A stretch of DNA of 45,064 nucleotides. Source: Rhizobium ecuadorense. GTDB taxonomy: Bacteria; Pseudomonadota; Alphaproteobacteria; Rhizobiales; Rhizobiaceae. The notes under the pieces are model-generated. The model had not been told where the DNA came from. It ran no database searches and saw only the letters and a program-made list of their open reading frames with translations. How positions within the stretch are numbered: the stretch's first letter is position 1; each line of letters opens with the position of its first letter. Below, piece by piece: positions 1-8,376 of the stretch. The stretch covers positions 1-45,064 of the forward strand of contig NZ_LFIO01000402.1 of assembly GCF_001187535.1 (NCBI RefSeq), written 5' to 3'. Position numbers and translations under genes: made by a program.

Positions 1-45
1 ATGAAGCCCGTCCAGCTCGTTTTTGAAAAACGCTTCGAAATCCAT
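1..45 (-). CDS. hemA: 5-aminolevulinate synthase HemA, first 15 codons (cut by window edge)
   Basis: Only the N-terminus is present, reading MDFEAFFKNELDGLH off the left edge. Rhizobial ALA synthases start with a very similar stretch (acidic M-D, then E-A-F-F and E-L-x-x-L-H). This is the PLP enzyme that condenses glycine and succinyl-CoA to begin haem synthesis. The start at base 45 is chosen because a strong ribosome site AAGGAG (bases 57-52 on the minus strand) sits six bases upstream. A longer in-frame start at 156 exists but would read through the Fnr-type box. Haem demand from the cbb3 oxidase nearby and the box at 98 fit microoxic induction. The identification rests on 15 residues only. 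Confidence 0.7.
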   Translation of the reverse strand, partial: MDFEAFFKNELDGLH

Positions 46-97
46 CATCTGCTCCTTCTGCATGCCCAAGCGATATATCCGGAGGGCGTCCGCGTAT

Positions 98-111
98 TTG
101 ATCTTCGTCAA
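98..111 (-). promoter_or_regulatory. Fnr/FixK-type box upstream of hemA
   Basis: TTGATCTTCGTCAA, a TTGAT-N4-GTCAA palindrome, identical to the site at 1206. Its centre is about 60 bases before the hemA start. A class II activator site at -41.5 would give a leader of about 18 bases. The match is seen; binding by FixK is inferred. Confidence 0.6.
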
Positions 112-366
112 GTTCAGCAAGGAGGCCGCGACCGCCCATTCCACGCCGCGATCCATCGAACCGCGACTTCATTGCTTTCAATCAAAGAAGAAACCGGCGG
201 CCGGGCTAAGGTCGGCGCGCGAGTCGGGAGTTTCCGTGTCAAGCAGGGAAGTTGACAGACGGCTTGCCCGATCTGGAAGATCGAGCAAGCCTCCTCGTCA
301 CGTTAGAATATTTTCGTTTTTCTTCGAATCAGGAAAATGCCCTATCTCTCGTTTCACGCACTTCCC

Positions 367-390
367 GGCAAAAGCGCTTCGCGCTTTGCC
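367..390 (-). terminator. hairpin downstream of the CBS/BON gene
   Basis: Arms ggcaa(a)agcgc and gcgctttgcc form a stem of about 10 pairs with one bulge and a TTC loop, about 73 bases past the stop of the CBS/BON gene. There is no T-run after it on the minus strand, so it is only a weak terminator candidate. I see no gene in 112-462. Confidence 0.25.
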
Positions 391-462
391 TAGCAAAACC
401 GCGCTGCACACTTTTGCTGGAATTGCTCAAGCGGGATGACGGCGCGCCAATGCGGCCAAGCC

Positions 463-1140
463 TTAATCCTGGCTGTGAGCAGCCGATACGTGCAATTGAT
501 CCCGATAGCCGGCAATTCCCCCCAAGCCTTCGACAAGAACCTTGATGGCCTTGCGCTTCAGCTCGGATTCCACCTCGCCGTCAACAGTCACCTGCCCGTT
601 CCTGACGGAGACCTGCACTCGTTGAGAGGTGAGGCCGAGGTCAGATCTCAGCCTGGTGCGCACCGCCAGTCTGATCGCCTCGTCCCCTCGCGGCAAGGCG
701 GTCGCCGGCGCTTCGGCGATGACCCGCAGAATATCCCTCCGGCTGACGATCCCGACCAGACGTCCGTCTTCGACGATCGGCAAGCGTTTGATACGATGTG
801 CCTGCAGGCTTTCGGCGATATCGGACACTTCGCTGTCCGGCCGCGCGACGATCACATCCTGGGACATGACATCGGTGACACACCAACCGTTGCTGCAGAT
901 GTAACGTTCGAGATCGATCTCGGAGATGAGCTCCGGCGCCCGCGCAGGGCGGGGCGTGAACCGGACTTCCCGGCGCAGAAGCAGATCGCCCTCCGTGACC
1001 ATGCCGCAAACGCGTCCCCGATCGTCGACGACCGGAAGACCGCTGACATGGTTCTGCAGCATCATCGCAACCGCATGGCGCACGCTGACCGCGGGGCTGA
1101 TCGCAACCACCTTTGTGGTCATTATATCCCTTGCCTGCAT
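463..1140 (-). CDS. CBS-pair protein with C-terminal BON domain
   Basis: A 225-residue soluble protein. Two CBS motifs come first (residues about 1-60 and 88-145): the first has the DIMTTKVVAISP start and SGLPVVDDRGRVCGMVTEGDLL, the second has DVMSQDVIV and KRLPIVEDGRLVGIVSRRDILR. A BON domain follows (about 155-218, with VQVSVRNGQVTVDGEVESELKR). CBS pairs usually bind adenine nucleotides; BON domains often meet membranes or partner proteins. A paralogue with the same architecture lies at 37989-38711. The gene is single, divided from ccmE by 129 bases that hold an Fnr-type box. Function beyond stress or energy sensing is not known to me. Domain calls are firm. Confidence 0.85.
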   Translation of the reverse strand: MQARDIMTTKVVAISPAVSVRHAVAMMLQNHVSGLPVVDDRGRVCGMVTEGDLLLRREVRFTPRPARAPELISEIDLERYICSNGWCVTDVMSQDVIVARPDSEVSDIAESLQAHRIKRLPIVEDGRLVGIVSRRDILRVIAEAPATALPRGDEAIRLAVRTRLRSDLGLTSQRVQVSVRNGQVTVDGEVESELKRKAIKVLVEGLGGIAGYRDQLHVSAAHSQD

Positions 1141-1205
1141 GGTCGCCGTCTCCCTGGTCGCGGTTATTGTGGGGAATATGCTAAAGGCCGACCGGATGCA
1201 CCGCT

Positions 1206-1219
1206 TTGATCTTCGTCAA
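1206..1219 (-). promoter_or_regulatory. Fnr/FixK-type box for the CBS/BON gene
   Basis: TTGATCTTCGTCAA, centred about 72 bases before the start at 1140; a -41.5 placement predicts a leader of about 31 bases. It lies past the end of ccmE, so it serves only the CBS/BON gene. Confidence 0.6.
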
Positions 1220-1269
1220 ACGTCCTGATCGCCGGCCAACACATCCGGTCCACGATAGGACGGCATCGC

Positions 1270-1743
1270 TCATTGCGCCGCTTGGGCTCCCTGCCCCTCC
1301 CCTTGAGCCTCGTTCCACAGCCCCTGCTGTTTCAGCCGGTCGGCGACATCCTTCGGCATGTAGGTCTCATCATGCTTGGCAAGCACGGTGTCGGCGATGA
1401 AGACGTTGGCCCCCGGCGCAAACATGCCTTCGGTGACGACCCCCTGCCCCTCGCGGAAGAGATCGGGGAGGATACCGGTATATTGGACCTTCACGGCATT
1501 GGCGCTGCCGTCGGTGACGGAAAATTCCACCGTCGAGCCGGCGCCGCGCACGACGCTGCCTTCGCCGACCAGGCCGCCGAGCCGGATGCGGGTTTCCGGC
1601 GCCACCGGCGTCTTTGCCAGATCGGCCGGCATGTAGAAATAGGCGACCGACTGGCTGAAGGCGAACATAACCAGCAGCACGGCGGCGGCCATGAAGCCCA
1701 TGCCGCCTGCTATCACCGCCAGCCGCTTCTGCTTGCGCGTCAT
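1270..1743 (-). CDS. ccmE: cytochrome c maturation haem chaperone CcmE
   Basis: 157 residues. The order is a short basic N-terminus ([10 protein letters not shown]), one membrane anchor (about residues 8-30), then the periplasmic OB-fold with the haem-attachment histidine in [10 protein letters not shown], followed by the conserved Tyr. CcmE carries haem covalently from CcmC to the CcmF/H ligase for c-type cytochromes. The start at 1743 has GGAG eight bases upstream; a longer reading into the neighbouring gene is rejected. It follows the Crp/Fnr gene by 29 bases and appears to end the fixGHIS transcript. It stands without ccmABCFGH, which is unusual; a second ccmE may exist in a complete ccm locus elsewhere. 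It would supply FixO and FixP, the haem c subunits. Confidence 0.9.
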   Translation of the reverse strand: MTRKQKRLAVIAGGMGFMAAAVLLVMFAFSQSVAYFYMPADLAKTPVAPETRIRLGGLVGEGSVVRGAGSTVEFSVTDGSANAVKVQYTGILPDLFREGQGVVTEGMFAPGANVFIADTVLAKHDETYMPKDVADRLKQQGLWNEAQGEGQGAQAAQ

Positions 1744-1772
1744 TTCGGATCTCCTGTAGCTGTCATGGAAGG

Positions 1773-2438
1773 TCAGCATGCCTTGCGAAGCTGATCGACG
1801 CTGTCGACGAGAACGACCTTGCCCCTGATTTCGACTCCTGCGGGAACCAGCGCGGCGAACGCCCGCGAGAGGGCCTCGGGGGCAAGCCCCAGTTTGCCGG
1901 CCAGAATCCTCTTTCGGTAGGGAAGGCGGAAAGTAACCTGCGAGGCGGACGCCGGGCATCGGCTCATGAGGTAATTAGCAACGCGTTGCGCGGCCGTGTG
2001 CAGCCGGTCTCCCGCAATGCAATCCATTGTGCTGAGCAGATATCGAGCCATGATGCGCATGACGTTTCGATGCATGACGGGGTGCCGTTCGGCAAGTGCC
2101 CGCAAGTCCGCAAGTTCGAACAAGGCGACCTCAGCCCCATCGGCAGACCACGCGCTATAGGCATAAGAGCCGCCGCCCGAGAGAAGATATTCGCCGAAGG
2201 TGTCGCCCGGCTCACATACGTAGATATCCGCCTCGCGCCCGGCGGATTCCGATTTGGAAAGTCGCACGAACCCGCCGATGACGTAATAGACGAATGACGC
2301 CTCCTGGCCTTCGGCGACGATCCGCTCGTCGGGAGCGAAGGTGCGAAGCTTAGCCGTGGCGGCGAGTTGCTGCATGATCGCCTGGTCCAGGCCGTCGAAC
2401 AGGTCAGACTGCAAAAGCACGGAATTTTTCGCAGGCAT
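1773..2438 (-). CDS. Crp/Fnr-family regulator (Dnr/NnrR-like branch)
   Basis: 221 residues: an N-terminal cyclic-nucleotide-type beta-roll (to about 120, ending in [10 protein letters not shown] and following strands), a dimer helix, and a C-terminal winged helix with recognition helix APEALSRAF. The E-x-x-S-R pattern is the one that reads TTGAT half-sites in Fnr proteins. There is no N-terminal cysteine set, so it does not look like an oxygen-sensing 4Fe-4S Fnr. The [13 protein letters not shown] run before the recognition helix resembles Dnr/NnrR-type regulators. The start at 2438 is supported by AAGGAAG upstream. It sits 32 bases after fixS and 29 before ccmE, so it is probably co-transcribed with fixGHIS. 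Signal unknown; NO via haem is possible but not shown. Confidence 0.8.
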   Translation of the reverse strand: MPAKNSVLLQSDLFDGLDQAIMQQLAATAKLRTFAPDERIVAEGQEASFVYYVIGGFVRLSKSESAGREADIYVCEPGDTFGEYLLSGGGSYAYSAWSADGAEVALFELADLRALAERHPVMHRNVMRIMARYLLSTMDCIAGDRLHTAAQRVANYLMSRCPASASQVTFRLPYRKRILAGKLGLAPEALSRAFAALVPAGVEIRGKVVLVDSVDQLRKAC

Positions 2439-2470
2439 TGATCTTCCTTTCGTGTTGGGCCTGTGTGTGA

Positions 2471-2629
2471 TCAAGGTTTATTCCCGTCGGCTTCGTCTTC
2501 GCCGAGAATGCGCCAGGCGGCTCCCTCAAGATCGTCGTACTGGCCGCTCTTCAGCGACCAGAGGAAAGCCAGGAGCCCCATGCCTCCCATCAGAAGCGCG
2601 ATCGGTATGAGATAGATCAGCATGTTCAT
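2471..2629 (-). CDS. fixS: cbb3 oxidase assembly protein FixS (CcoS)
   Basis: 52 residues: MNMLIYLIPIALLMGGMGLL begins one membrane segment, followed by AFLWSLKSGQYDDLEGAAWR, the conserved FixS/CcoS core (F-x-W-x-x-x-x-G-Q-[YF]-D-D-x-E-x-x-x-x-R-I-L), and a short acidic tail. CcoS is needed for cofactor insertion into cbb3 oxidase. The start codon overlaps the fixI stop by four bases (ATGA), so translation is likely coupled. The gene is easily missed because of its size. Confidence 0.92.
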   Translation of the reverse strand: MNMLIYLIPIALLMGGMGLLAFLWSLKSGQYDDLEGAAWRILGEDEADGNKP

Positions 2630-4914
2630 GCGGCTTTCACCTCCGCTTGCCCGCCGGCCCGCTCCGCAGTCAGGATGCCGGGAGGTTTGGCGAATGCGTT
2701 AAGGCGCAGCGCATTCGTGACGACGATGATCGACGATGTCGACATGGCCACCGCAGCGATGAGCGGTGTCGCCAGCCCGGCGATTGCGATGGGCACCGCC
2801 AGTACGTTGTAGCCGATGGCCAGCGCGAAGTTCTGCCGGATGAGGCCGGCGGACCGCCGCGCGACGGCGATCGCTTCGGGAACGGCGTCGAGGCGGTCGT
2901 TGAAGAAGACGAGGTCGGCGGCCTGCCGGCCGATATCGGAGGCCGTGGCGGGCGCCATCGAGACATGCGCGGCGGCAAGTGCGGGAGCATCGTTGATGCC
3001 GTCGCCGACCATGAGCACGCGATGGCCTTGATCGCTCAATCTCTGGCATTCCTCCACCTTCTGCTTCGGCGTCAGGGTGCCCAGGGCCCTGTCGATGCCG
3101 AGAGCATGCGCGGTATTGTCGACGACGGTCTGCCGGTCGCCGGATACCATCAGCGTTTCAAGGCCGGCCGCATTGAGCTGGGCGATGGTCTCGGCAGCAC
3201 CCGGGCGAAGCGTGTCGTCGAAAAAGAAACGGGCAAGAACGACCCCGTTTTTCGACAGGACCACTTCCGAAAACGGAGTGTCAGTGACACTAGTCACGAA
3301 GCCGGTTCCGCCGGCGAACGTCGCATTGCCCAGCCGATAGACATCCCTTCCCTTTTCAGCCTCCAGCCCGCCGCCTGGAATTTCCGTCACGCCGTCGAAG
3401 GGCGGGAGATGGGCGAGTTCGGTGTCCCGCACCAGCGCCTCGGAAAGCGGATGGCGCGAATGCGCGGCTAACCCGCGAGCGATGGCGGCACTGCCCTCTT
3501 CGATCGTCTCGATCCCGACGAGGCGCGGCATGCCCATCGTCAGTGTGCCGGTCTTGTCGAAGGCGACGCTATCCGCCTCGGCCAGCCGTTCCAGCGCCGA
3601 ACCGTCCTTGACCATGATGCCATTGCGGAAAAGCTCGCCTGCGGCCACGACCTGGACCACGGGAACGGCAAGACCCAATGCGCAGGGGCATGTGATGATC
3701 AGGACCGCCACCGCAACCAGCATGGCATGTTTCCAGTCGCCGCCGAGGAAGCCCCAGGCGAGGAAGGAAACCAGCGCCAGCAGATGCACGGCCGGGGAAT
3801 AAAGCGCTGCGGCGCGGTCGGCGACCCGGCGATAGCGCGCCCTGCCGCCTTCGGCAGCTTCCATAAGGGCGATGATTTCGGAGAGAAGCGAGTTCCTGGC
3901 AATTCTCGTCGCCCTGAAGACGAGCGAACCGGTCAGGTTCATCGCCCCGGAATTCACCTCGCTGCCTCCAGCGACGCCGACGGGGCTGCTCTCGCCTGTG
4001 ACGATGGAGAGGTCCACATCGCTTTCTCCGCTGACGACGACGCCGTCGACCGGGACGCGTTCGCCGGCCGCGATCGAGATTTCATCTCCCACCGCGATCT
4101 CCTCCACCGCGATATAGCGCCGCGACCCGTCGGGCATCATCAGCAGCGCCCCGCGTGGGGCCAGCCTTGCGAGCCCGTTGATTGCCGCGCGCGCCTTTTC
4201 CCGCATGACATGATCCAATGTCCTGCCGATCAGTAGGAAGAACAGCAGGGAAACCGTGGCATCGAACCAGGCATGTTCGCCATGGTGCGCGGTCTCCCAC
4301 AGTGAAACGGCATAGGAGAGCGTCACGGCAAGCGAGATGGGAACATCCATGTTGGTGCGCCCGCGCTTCAGCGCATTCCAGGCCGATTGGAAGAAGAAGC
4401 GCCCGGCATAGATCAAGGCCGGCGCGGCGATCATCGCCGAGATCCAGTGAAACATGTCGCGCGTCGCAGCATCCGCACCCGACCAGACCGACACCGACAA
4501 CAGCATGATGTTGGCGGCTGCGAAACCGGAGACTCCGATCGCCAGCAGGAGCTGGTTTCTGATCCTGTCGTTTTCGGGGGCTGCGGGCGTGAAGAGATGC
4601 GCGCGGTATCCTGATGCATTGATCGCCGCAAGGATTTCCGACGGATCGGTCGCGCACGCGTCGATCTCCTCCTGATAGACGCAGCTCACCCTGCGCGCGG
4701 TGAGATTGACCCGGGCCTTCCTGACGAAGGGCAGCGCTGTCAGTGCTCCTTCGATGGTCGAAATACAGGCGCCGCAATGGGCGTCGGGAACACTGAGGTC
4801 GAGCTGGCGCAATCCTGCGCCGAGCGGGTGACTGGCAAGACGGGCCTCCTCGGCGCTGGATGACGTCGCGCTGAGAGCAAGCACGCTTTCCGTGTCCATG
4901 GAGCAGCAGCTCAT
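2626..4914 (-). CDS. fixI: copper-exporting P1B-type ATPase FixI (CcoI)
   Basis: 762 residues. An N-terminal metal-binding domain has C-G-A-C at 47-50; membrane helices follow; the transmembrane CPC is at 409-411; the phosphorylation site DKTGT starts at Asp453; the hinge GDGINDAP follows. A Cys-Cys near the N-terminus (MSCCSM) may also bind copper. FixI moves Cu(I) out of the cytoplasm to provide copper for CuB of the cbb3 oxidase; it is not a resistance pump. It overlaps fixH and fixS by four bases each. Length and motif order are normal for the family. Confidence 0.95.
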   Translation of the reverse strand: MSCCSMDTESVLALSATSSSAEEARLASHPLGAGLRQLDLSVPDAHCGACISTIEGALTALPFVRKARVNLTARRVSCVYQEEIDACATDPSEILAAINASGYRAHLFTPAAPENDRIRNQLLLAIGVSGFAAANIMLLSVSVWSGADAATRDMFHWISAMIAAPALIYAGRFFFQSAWNALKRGRTNMDVPISLAVTLSYAVSLWETAHHGEHAWFDATVSLLFFLLIGRTLDHVMREKARAAINGLARLAPRGALLMMPDGSRRYIAVEEIAVGDEISIAAGERVPVDGVVVSGESDVDLSIVTGESSPVGVAGGSEVNSGAMNLTGSLVFRATRIARNSLLSEIIALMEAAEGGRARYRRVADRAAALYSPAVHLLALVSFLAWGFLGGDWKHAMLVAVAVLIITCPCALGLAVPVVQVVAAGELFRNGIMVKDGSALERLAEADSVAFDKTGTLTMGMPRLVGIETIEEGSAAIARGLAAHSRHPLSEALVRDTELAHLPPFDGVTEIPGGGLEAEKGRDVYRLGNATFAGGTGFVTSVTDTPFSEVVLSKNGVVLARFFFDDTLRPGAAETIAQLNAAGLETLMVSGDRQTVVDNTAHALGIDRALGTLTPKQKVEECQRLSDQGHRVLMVGDGINDAPALAAAHVSMAPATASDIGRQAADLVFFNDRLDAVPEAIAVARRSAGLIRQNFALAIGYNVLAVPIAIAGLATPLIAAVAMSTSSIIVVTNALRLNAFAKPPGILTAERAGGQAEVKAA

Positions 4915-5396
4915 TGGCCGAACTCCGCGGTATCGATGCGTTTGGCCTCGTGCATGACGACCAGTCCATCCTTTTTGGAAATCACTTCGACGATCCAGTC
5001 GCCGGCAGCGACCTTATGATCCGCCTCGAACCGCCCTTCCCCCGTCTTCCCGAGCGTCAGGTGGAAATCCTCGTGGTCTCCGACGGGCCGCTTGAAATTC
5101 ACCACAACCTCATCGACGATCGCGGGCGAACCGCCTTTGTCGTGAATGCCGTAGCGGATCTCGCGCCCCTTGATGGAGAGATCGCCTGTGATGCCGGACT
5201 CGGCCATCGCCTTCATTGCCGCCGCCTTGCCGTTAAATTCCTGACTGGCGACGTAGGTGTTTTCAACGACGAGACCGCTCCAGCTGGAGGAGGCATAGAA
5301 GGCCATGGTGACGTTGACGGCGATCACCACGGCGAAGAATGCCGAGGTCGCCAGCAGCATATGCAGGCCGGTAAAGCCTTGCGTGGACATCTTCAT
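4911..5396 (-). CDS. fixH: FixH (CcoH) cbb3 oxidase assembly protein
   Basis: 161 residues. The N-terminus FTGLHMLLATSAFFAVVIAV is one membrane anchor; then VTMAFYASSSWSGLVVENTY, typical of FixH; then a periplasmic beta-rich domain. CcoH interacts with the oxidase during assembly. The gene overlaps fixG and fixI by four bases on each side, giving a fully coupled fixGHIS set. Confidence 0.93.
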   Translation of the reverse strand: MKMSTQGFTGLHMLLATSAFFAVVIAVNVTMAFYASSSWSGLVVENTYVASQEFNGKAAAMKAMAESGITGDLSIKGREIRYGIHDKGGSPAIVDEVVVNFKRPVGDHEDFHLTLGKTGEGRFEADHKVAAGDWIVEVISKKDGLVVMHEAKRIDTAEFGQ

Positions 5397-6961
5397 TTCA
5401 CCTCTCCCGGTGCATTGAACGCCGCGCGATAGGTTGCCCGATCGGAATGGCCGGTATCTTCGACGACGAAGAGGAACTCATTGACTGCGGCTCCATCGGG
5501 CCTGCGCGTGATGAAGACCTTGAGCGTCGTAGCCTGGTCGGGCTCGGCATGGACCGTAAAACTGCGGCCGTCGTGCTTTCCGAATTCAGCAATGCGCATC
5601 GTCGCCCCCTCCAGCCCGACGAGGGTAATGGTCACGTCCCTCGGTGTCGGCATCATGTTCAGGACGCGAAGCGTGTAGCCGTTGCGGATCGATCCGTTGC
5701 TTTCCAGAACATATTGGGGGTTCCGATCGTGGACGACGTTGAGCTCCAGGCGTTCGCGGAAAGCGAGATGGACGATCATGGCGATGCCGATCGACGCCCA
5801 GACGGCGGCGTAAAAGACGATTCTGGGACGAAAGATGATGCGCCAGTCGAAGTGCCGGACCGCCGGGACGAAACTTCCATCCTCGTTTCGCACCCGGGAC
5901 GGCTGGATGGCCATTCGTCCCTCGTCGGTCGCAAGCGCCATATTGGCCGAATACTCGTTGAGGGTCGCATAGGCGATCAGGCCGCGGGGCTTTCCGATCT
6001 TATCCATGACGCCGTCGCAGGCATCGATGCAGAGCGCGCAGGTGATGCACTCCATCTGCTGTCCGTCGCGAATGTCGATCCCCATCGGGCACACGGCCAC
6101 GCAGGCATTGCAATCCACGCAATCCCCAACCGGCTGGCCCTTGGCCTGGGCCTTCTTCGCATGGCGCGACCGCTGCTCGCCCCGCCAGTCGTTATAGGTG
6201 ACGACGAGCGAATTTTCGTCGAGCATGGCGCCCTGGATACGCGGCCACGGGCACATATAGGTGCACACCTGCTCGCGCATCAGGCCGCCGAGCACATAGG
6301 TCGTCGCGGTCAGAATGGCGACCGTGGCGTAAGCGGCGGCGGGCGCGCCGCCGGTAAACAGCGATACCGCGAGGCTCGGCGCGTCGGCAAAATAGAAGAT
6401 CCACGCTCCGCCGGTGGCGACGCCGATCAGCAGCCAGATCGAATGCTTGACCACCCTTTTCCTCACCTTGTCGAACGTGAAGGGAGCGGCATCGAGCTTC
6501 ATCCGCGCATTCCGATCGCCTTCGATCGCGCGCTCGACGACGAGGAAAAGATCGACCCAGACGGTTTGGGGACAGGCGTAGCCACACCATGCCCGCCCGA
6601 CCGCGGAGGTGACGAGAAACAGGCCGAAACCCGCCATGACGAGAAGGCCCGCGACATAATAGAATTCCTGCGGCCAGATCTCGATGAAGAAAAAGAAGAA
6701 GCGCCGCGAAGCGAGATCGACGAGAATGGCCTGGTCGGGCGCATAGGGACCGCGATCCCAGCGGATCCATGGCGCGAGATAGTAGATGCCGAGCGTGATC
6801 AGCATCACGATCCACTTGAACCGGCGGAACCGCCCCTCTGCGCGCTTGGGAAAAATCTTCTTGCGCGCCGCATAGAGAGGCTGCCGGTTGCGGCGGGCGT
6901 TGACCGGCTCGACGCTGACCCGCTCGACATCATTGGGATCTGGTGCAGTGTAGAGATTCAT
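5393..6961 (-). CDS. fixG: FixG (CcoG) membrane ferredoxin-type protein
   Basis: 522 residues from the chosen start MNLYTAPDPNDVERV. There are several membrane helices, with the CGYACPQTVW motif. Two 4Fe-4S ferredoxin clusters follow in the middle, in GDCVDCNACVAVCPMG and CITCALCIDACDG. The C-terminus is an Ig-like periplasmic domain. CcoG is a cupric reductase that hands Cu(I) to the cbb3 assembly route. An upstream start at 7006 would lie nine bases from the Fnr-type box and before the predicted transcript start, so 6961 is preferred although its ribosome site is weak. It begins the fixGHIS operon. Confidence 0.93.
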   Translation of the reverse strand: MNLYTAPDPNDVERVSVEPVNARRNRQPLYAARKKIFPKRAEGRFRRFKWIVMLITLGIYYLAPWIRWDRGPYAPDQAILVDLASRRFFFFFIEIWPQEFYYVAGLLVMAGFGLFLVTSAVGRAWCGYACPQTVWVDLFLVVERAIEGDRNARMKLDAAPFTFDKVRKRVVKHSIWLLIGVATGGAWIFYFADAPSLAVSLFTGGAPAAAYATVAILTATTYVLGGLMREQVCTYMCPWPRIQGAMLDENSLVVTYNDWRGEQRSRHAKKAQAKGQPVGDCVDCNACVAVCPMGIDIRDGQQMECITCALCIDACDGVMDKIGKPRGLIAYATLNEYSANMALATDEGRMAIQPSRVRNEDGSFVPAVRHFDWRIIFRPRIVFYAAVWASIGIAMIVHLAFRERLELNVVHDRNPQYVLESNGSIRNGYTLRVLNMMPTPRDVTITLVGLEGATMRIAEFGKHDGRSFTVHAEPDQATTLKVFITRRPDGAAVNEFLFVVEDTGHSDRATYRAAFNAPGEVK

Positions 6962-7014
6962 GGGACCTATCCGGTTTTCACCTGCTCTTCTCCCACCTGC
7001 CGGCATTCCGTTCC

Positions 7015-7028
7015 TTGATGCAGATCAA
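7015..7028 (-). promoter_or_regulatory. FixK/Fnr box for fixGHIS
   Basis: TTGATGCAGATCAA, a perfect TTGAT-N4-ATCAA. The centre is about 60 bases before the fixG start at 6961. Its position decides the fixG start, since a transcript start about 41 bases downstream would fall near 6980. Confidence 0.85.
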
Positions 7029-7073
7029 GAAAGTCGGCCTTGCCAAGGACGGTTTGCCTCCCCGGCAAGAAGA

Positions 7074-7103
7074 AGGCCACGCCCCGGGGTAAGGGCGTGG
7101 CCT
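7074..7103 (-). terminator. terminator after fixNOQP and the small orf
   Basis: A perfect 11-pair stem (aggccacgccc / gggcgtggcct) with an 8-base loop. On the minus strand the stem is followed by TCTTCTT. It separates the fixNOQP transcript from the fixG promoter. Confidence 0.7.
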
Positions 7104-7154
7104 GGAGGAACTGCGGGGGAGAGCACCGCTGGGACGTCCTCGACAAATCCAGAA

Positions 7155-7340
7155 CTAGCGGGTCGTCCTGTCGTGATCTTTGAGGCAGGTCAAACTGACG
7201 ATCGAATTGCCGATCTTTGCCGGATCGTCCTGCTCGGAAGATGATGGCAGCGCCTTGGCGCGCGCCGACACGCGTGACCGGATGACGGCGCGCGGCGTGC
7301 CGTAGAGGCCGAGGATCGGATTGTGGTCATGAGCTGTCAT
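7155..7340 (-). CDS. small hypothetical protein after fixP
   Basis: 61 residues starting MTAHDHNPILGLYGTPRAV, then a Ser/Arg-rich middle and a tail with one Cys (SLTCLKDHDRTTR). GAGGGG lies just before the start, and the start is 10 bases past the fixP stop, so it would be the fifth gene of the fixNOQP operon. I do not recognise a family. No membrane segment. It is followed by the terminator at 7074. It may be a real operon member or a chance reading frame; GC-rich codon use does not decide. Confidence 0.4.
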   Translation of the reverse strand: MTAHDHNPILGLYGTPRAVIRSRVSARAKALPSSSEQDDPAKIGNSIVSLTCLKDHDRTTR

Positions 7341-7350
7341 GGCTTGCCCC

Positions 7351-8214
7351 TCACGTGCCGCCGCCAAGCGAATGGACGAAGACGGTGAGTTCCTTGACCG
7401 TCGTATCGCCGAGGCGCCCTGCCCAGGCTGGCATGACGCCATGCTTGGGATTGGCCACCTGGCGAGCGATGGCGTCTTCGCCGCGCGCCTTCAACCAGAT
7501 CGCGTCGGCGAGATCCGGCGCGCCCATTTCCACCTTCCCCTTAGCGTCCTCGCCGTGGCATGCAGCGCAGTTGTCGAGGAAGACCTGTTTTCCCGCAGCC
7601 GCGAGAGCGGGATCGGAGGGCGTATTGGTCAGCCCCCAGACATAAGCGGCGACCTGTTTCATCTGGATAGGCTCCAGGACATCGGTAAAGGCCGGCATCT
7701 CGGAAGCGTGAGTTTCGGCGTCCGAATCGAAGCGTATCCCGTGCGCGATCGTCGTCTGGATAGCGTCGAGATCCCCGCCCCACAGCCAGTCGTCGTCGTT
7801 TAGGTTCGGAAATCCCGGGCCGCCGCTGGCGCCCGAGCCATGGCACTGCGCGCAGTTTACCTTGAAAGCGGATGCACCGCCGGCAATGGCGAATTCCCGA
7901 AGAACAGGATCGGTGTCGATCTCCTCAACCGTCTTGGCGGCAATCAGATCATGGAACTTCGTCTGGGATGCCTTGGCGAGATCGAGATCCTGCTGCAGTT
8001 CGGCGCGCGTCGAGTAGCCGAAATAACCTTTCGTGGCGGAGGTGATCATCGGAATGGCCGGATAGGCGATGGCATAGCCGATCGCCCACAGGATCGTGAC
8101 GTAGAACGTCCAGACCCACCAGCGCGGCATTGGGTTGTTGAGTTCGCGAATGCCGTCCCATTCATGGCCGGTCGTTTCGACGCCACTGAATTCGTCAATA
8201 TGTTTTTCCGACAT
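7351..8214 (-). CDS. fixP: cbb3 oxidase di-haem cytochrome c subunit FixP (CcoP)
   Basis: 287 residues. The cytoplasmic N-terminus has HEWDGIRELNNPMPRWW, the CcoP signature before the membrane helix (about 32-56). Two cytochrome c domains follow with haem sites CAQCH at 121-125 and CAACH at 216-220, and downstream methionines in EMPAF and VMPAW. It takes electrons from cytochrome c or from the bc1 complex and passes them to FixO/FixN. The start is two bases from the fixQ stop codon. Normal length. Confidence 0.96.
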   Translation of the reverse strand: MSEKHIDEFSGVETTGHEWDGIRELNNPMPRWWVWTFYVTILWAIGYAIAYPAIPMITSATKGYFGYSTRAELQQDLDLAKASQTKFHDLIAAKTVEEIDTDPVLREFAIAGGASAFKVNCAQCHGSGASGGPGFPNLNDDDWLWGGDLDAIQTTIAHGIRFDSDAETHASEMPAFTDVLEPIQMKQVAAYVWGLTNTPSDPALAAAGKQVFLDNCAACHGEDAKGKVEMGAPDLADAIWLKARGEDAIARQVANPKHGVMPAWAGRLGDTTVKELTVFVHSLGGGT

Positions 8215-8215
8215 C

Positions 8216-8368
8216 TCAATCGTCCTTCAAGGGAATATCGGCGGCCTCTTTCGCCGTCTGCTTGCTGCCGGGGCGAAGGGTGAACGCAACCGCGCCCACG
8301 AAGAAGGCCGCCATCGCCAGAAGGCCCCAGCTGTCGGCGAAGTGTCTCATTGCAGTGTAGGTTTCCAT
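8216..8368 (-). CDS. fixQ: cbb3 oxidase small subunit FixQ (CcoQ)
   Basis: 50 residues: METYTAMRHFADSWGLLAMA, one membrane helix, then FTLRPGSKQTAKEAADIPLK, the usual CcoQ pattern (a membrane segment, then F-x-[LF]-R-P-G-x-[KR]-x-x-[AY]). It stabilises the assembled oxidase. It lies eight bases after fixO and abuts fixP. Confidence 0.93.
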   Translation of the reverse strand: METYTAMRHFADSWGLLAMAAFFVGAVAFTLRPGSKQTAKEAADIPLKDD

Positions 8369-8376
8369 GGATCACC

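Noticed and set aside
1..156. Longer hemA start at 156
   Set aside because: It would translate across the Fnr-type box; the start at 45 has a strong ribosome site and matches the rhizobial HemA N-terminus.
6962..7006. fixG start at 7006
   Set aside because: Only nine bases from the FixK-type box, so it would lie upstream of the predicted transcript start.
5447..7018. A 523-codon plus-strand frame over fixG
   Set aside because: Antisense shadow of fixG, low-complexity and charged composition, no family resemblance; typical of GC-rich genomes.
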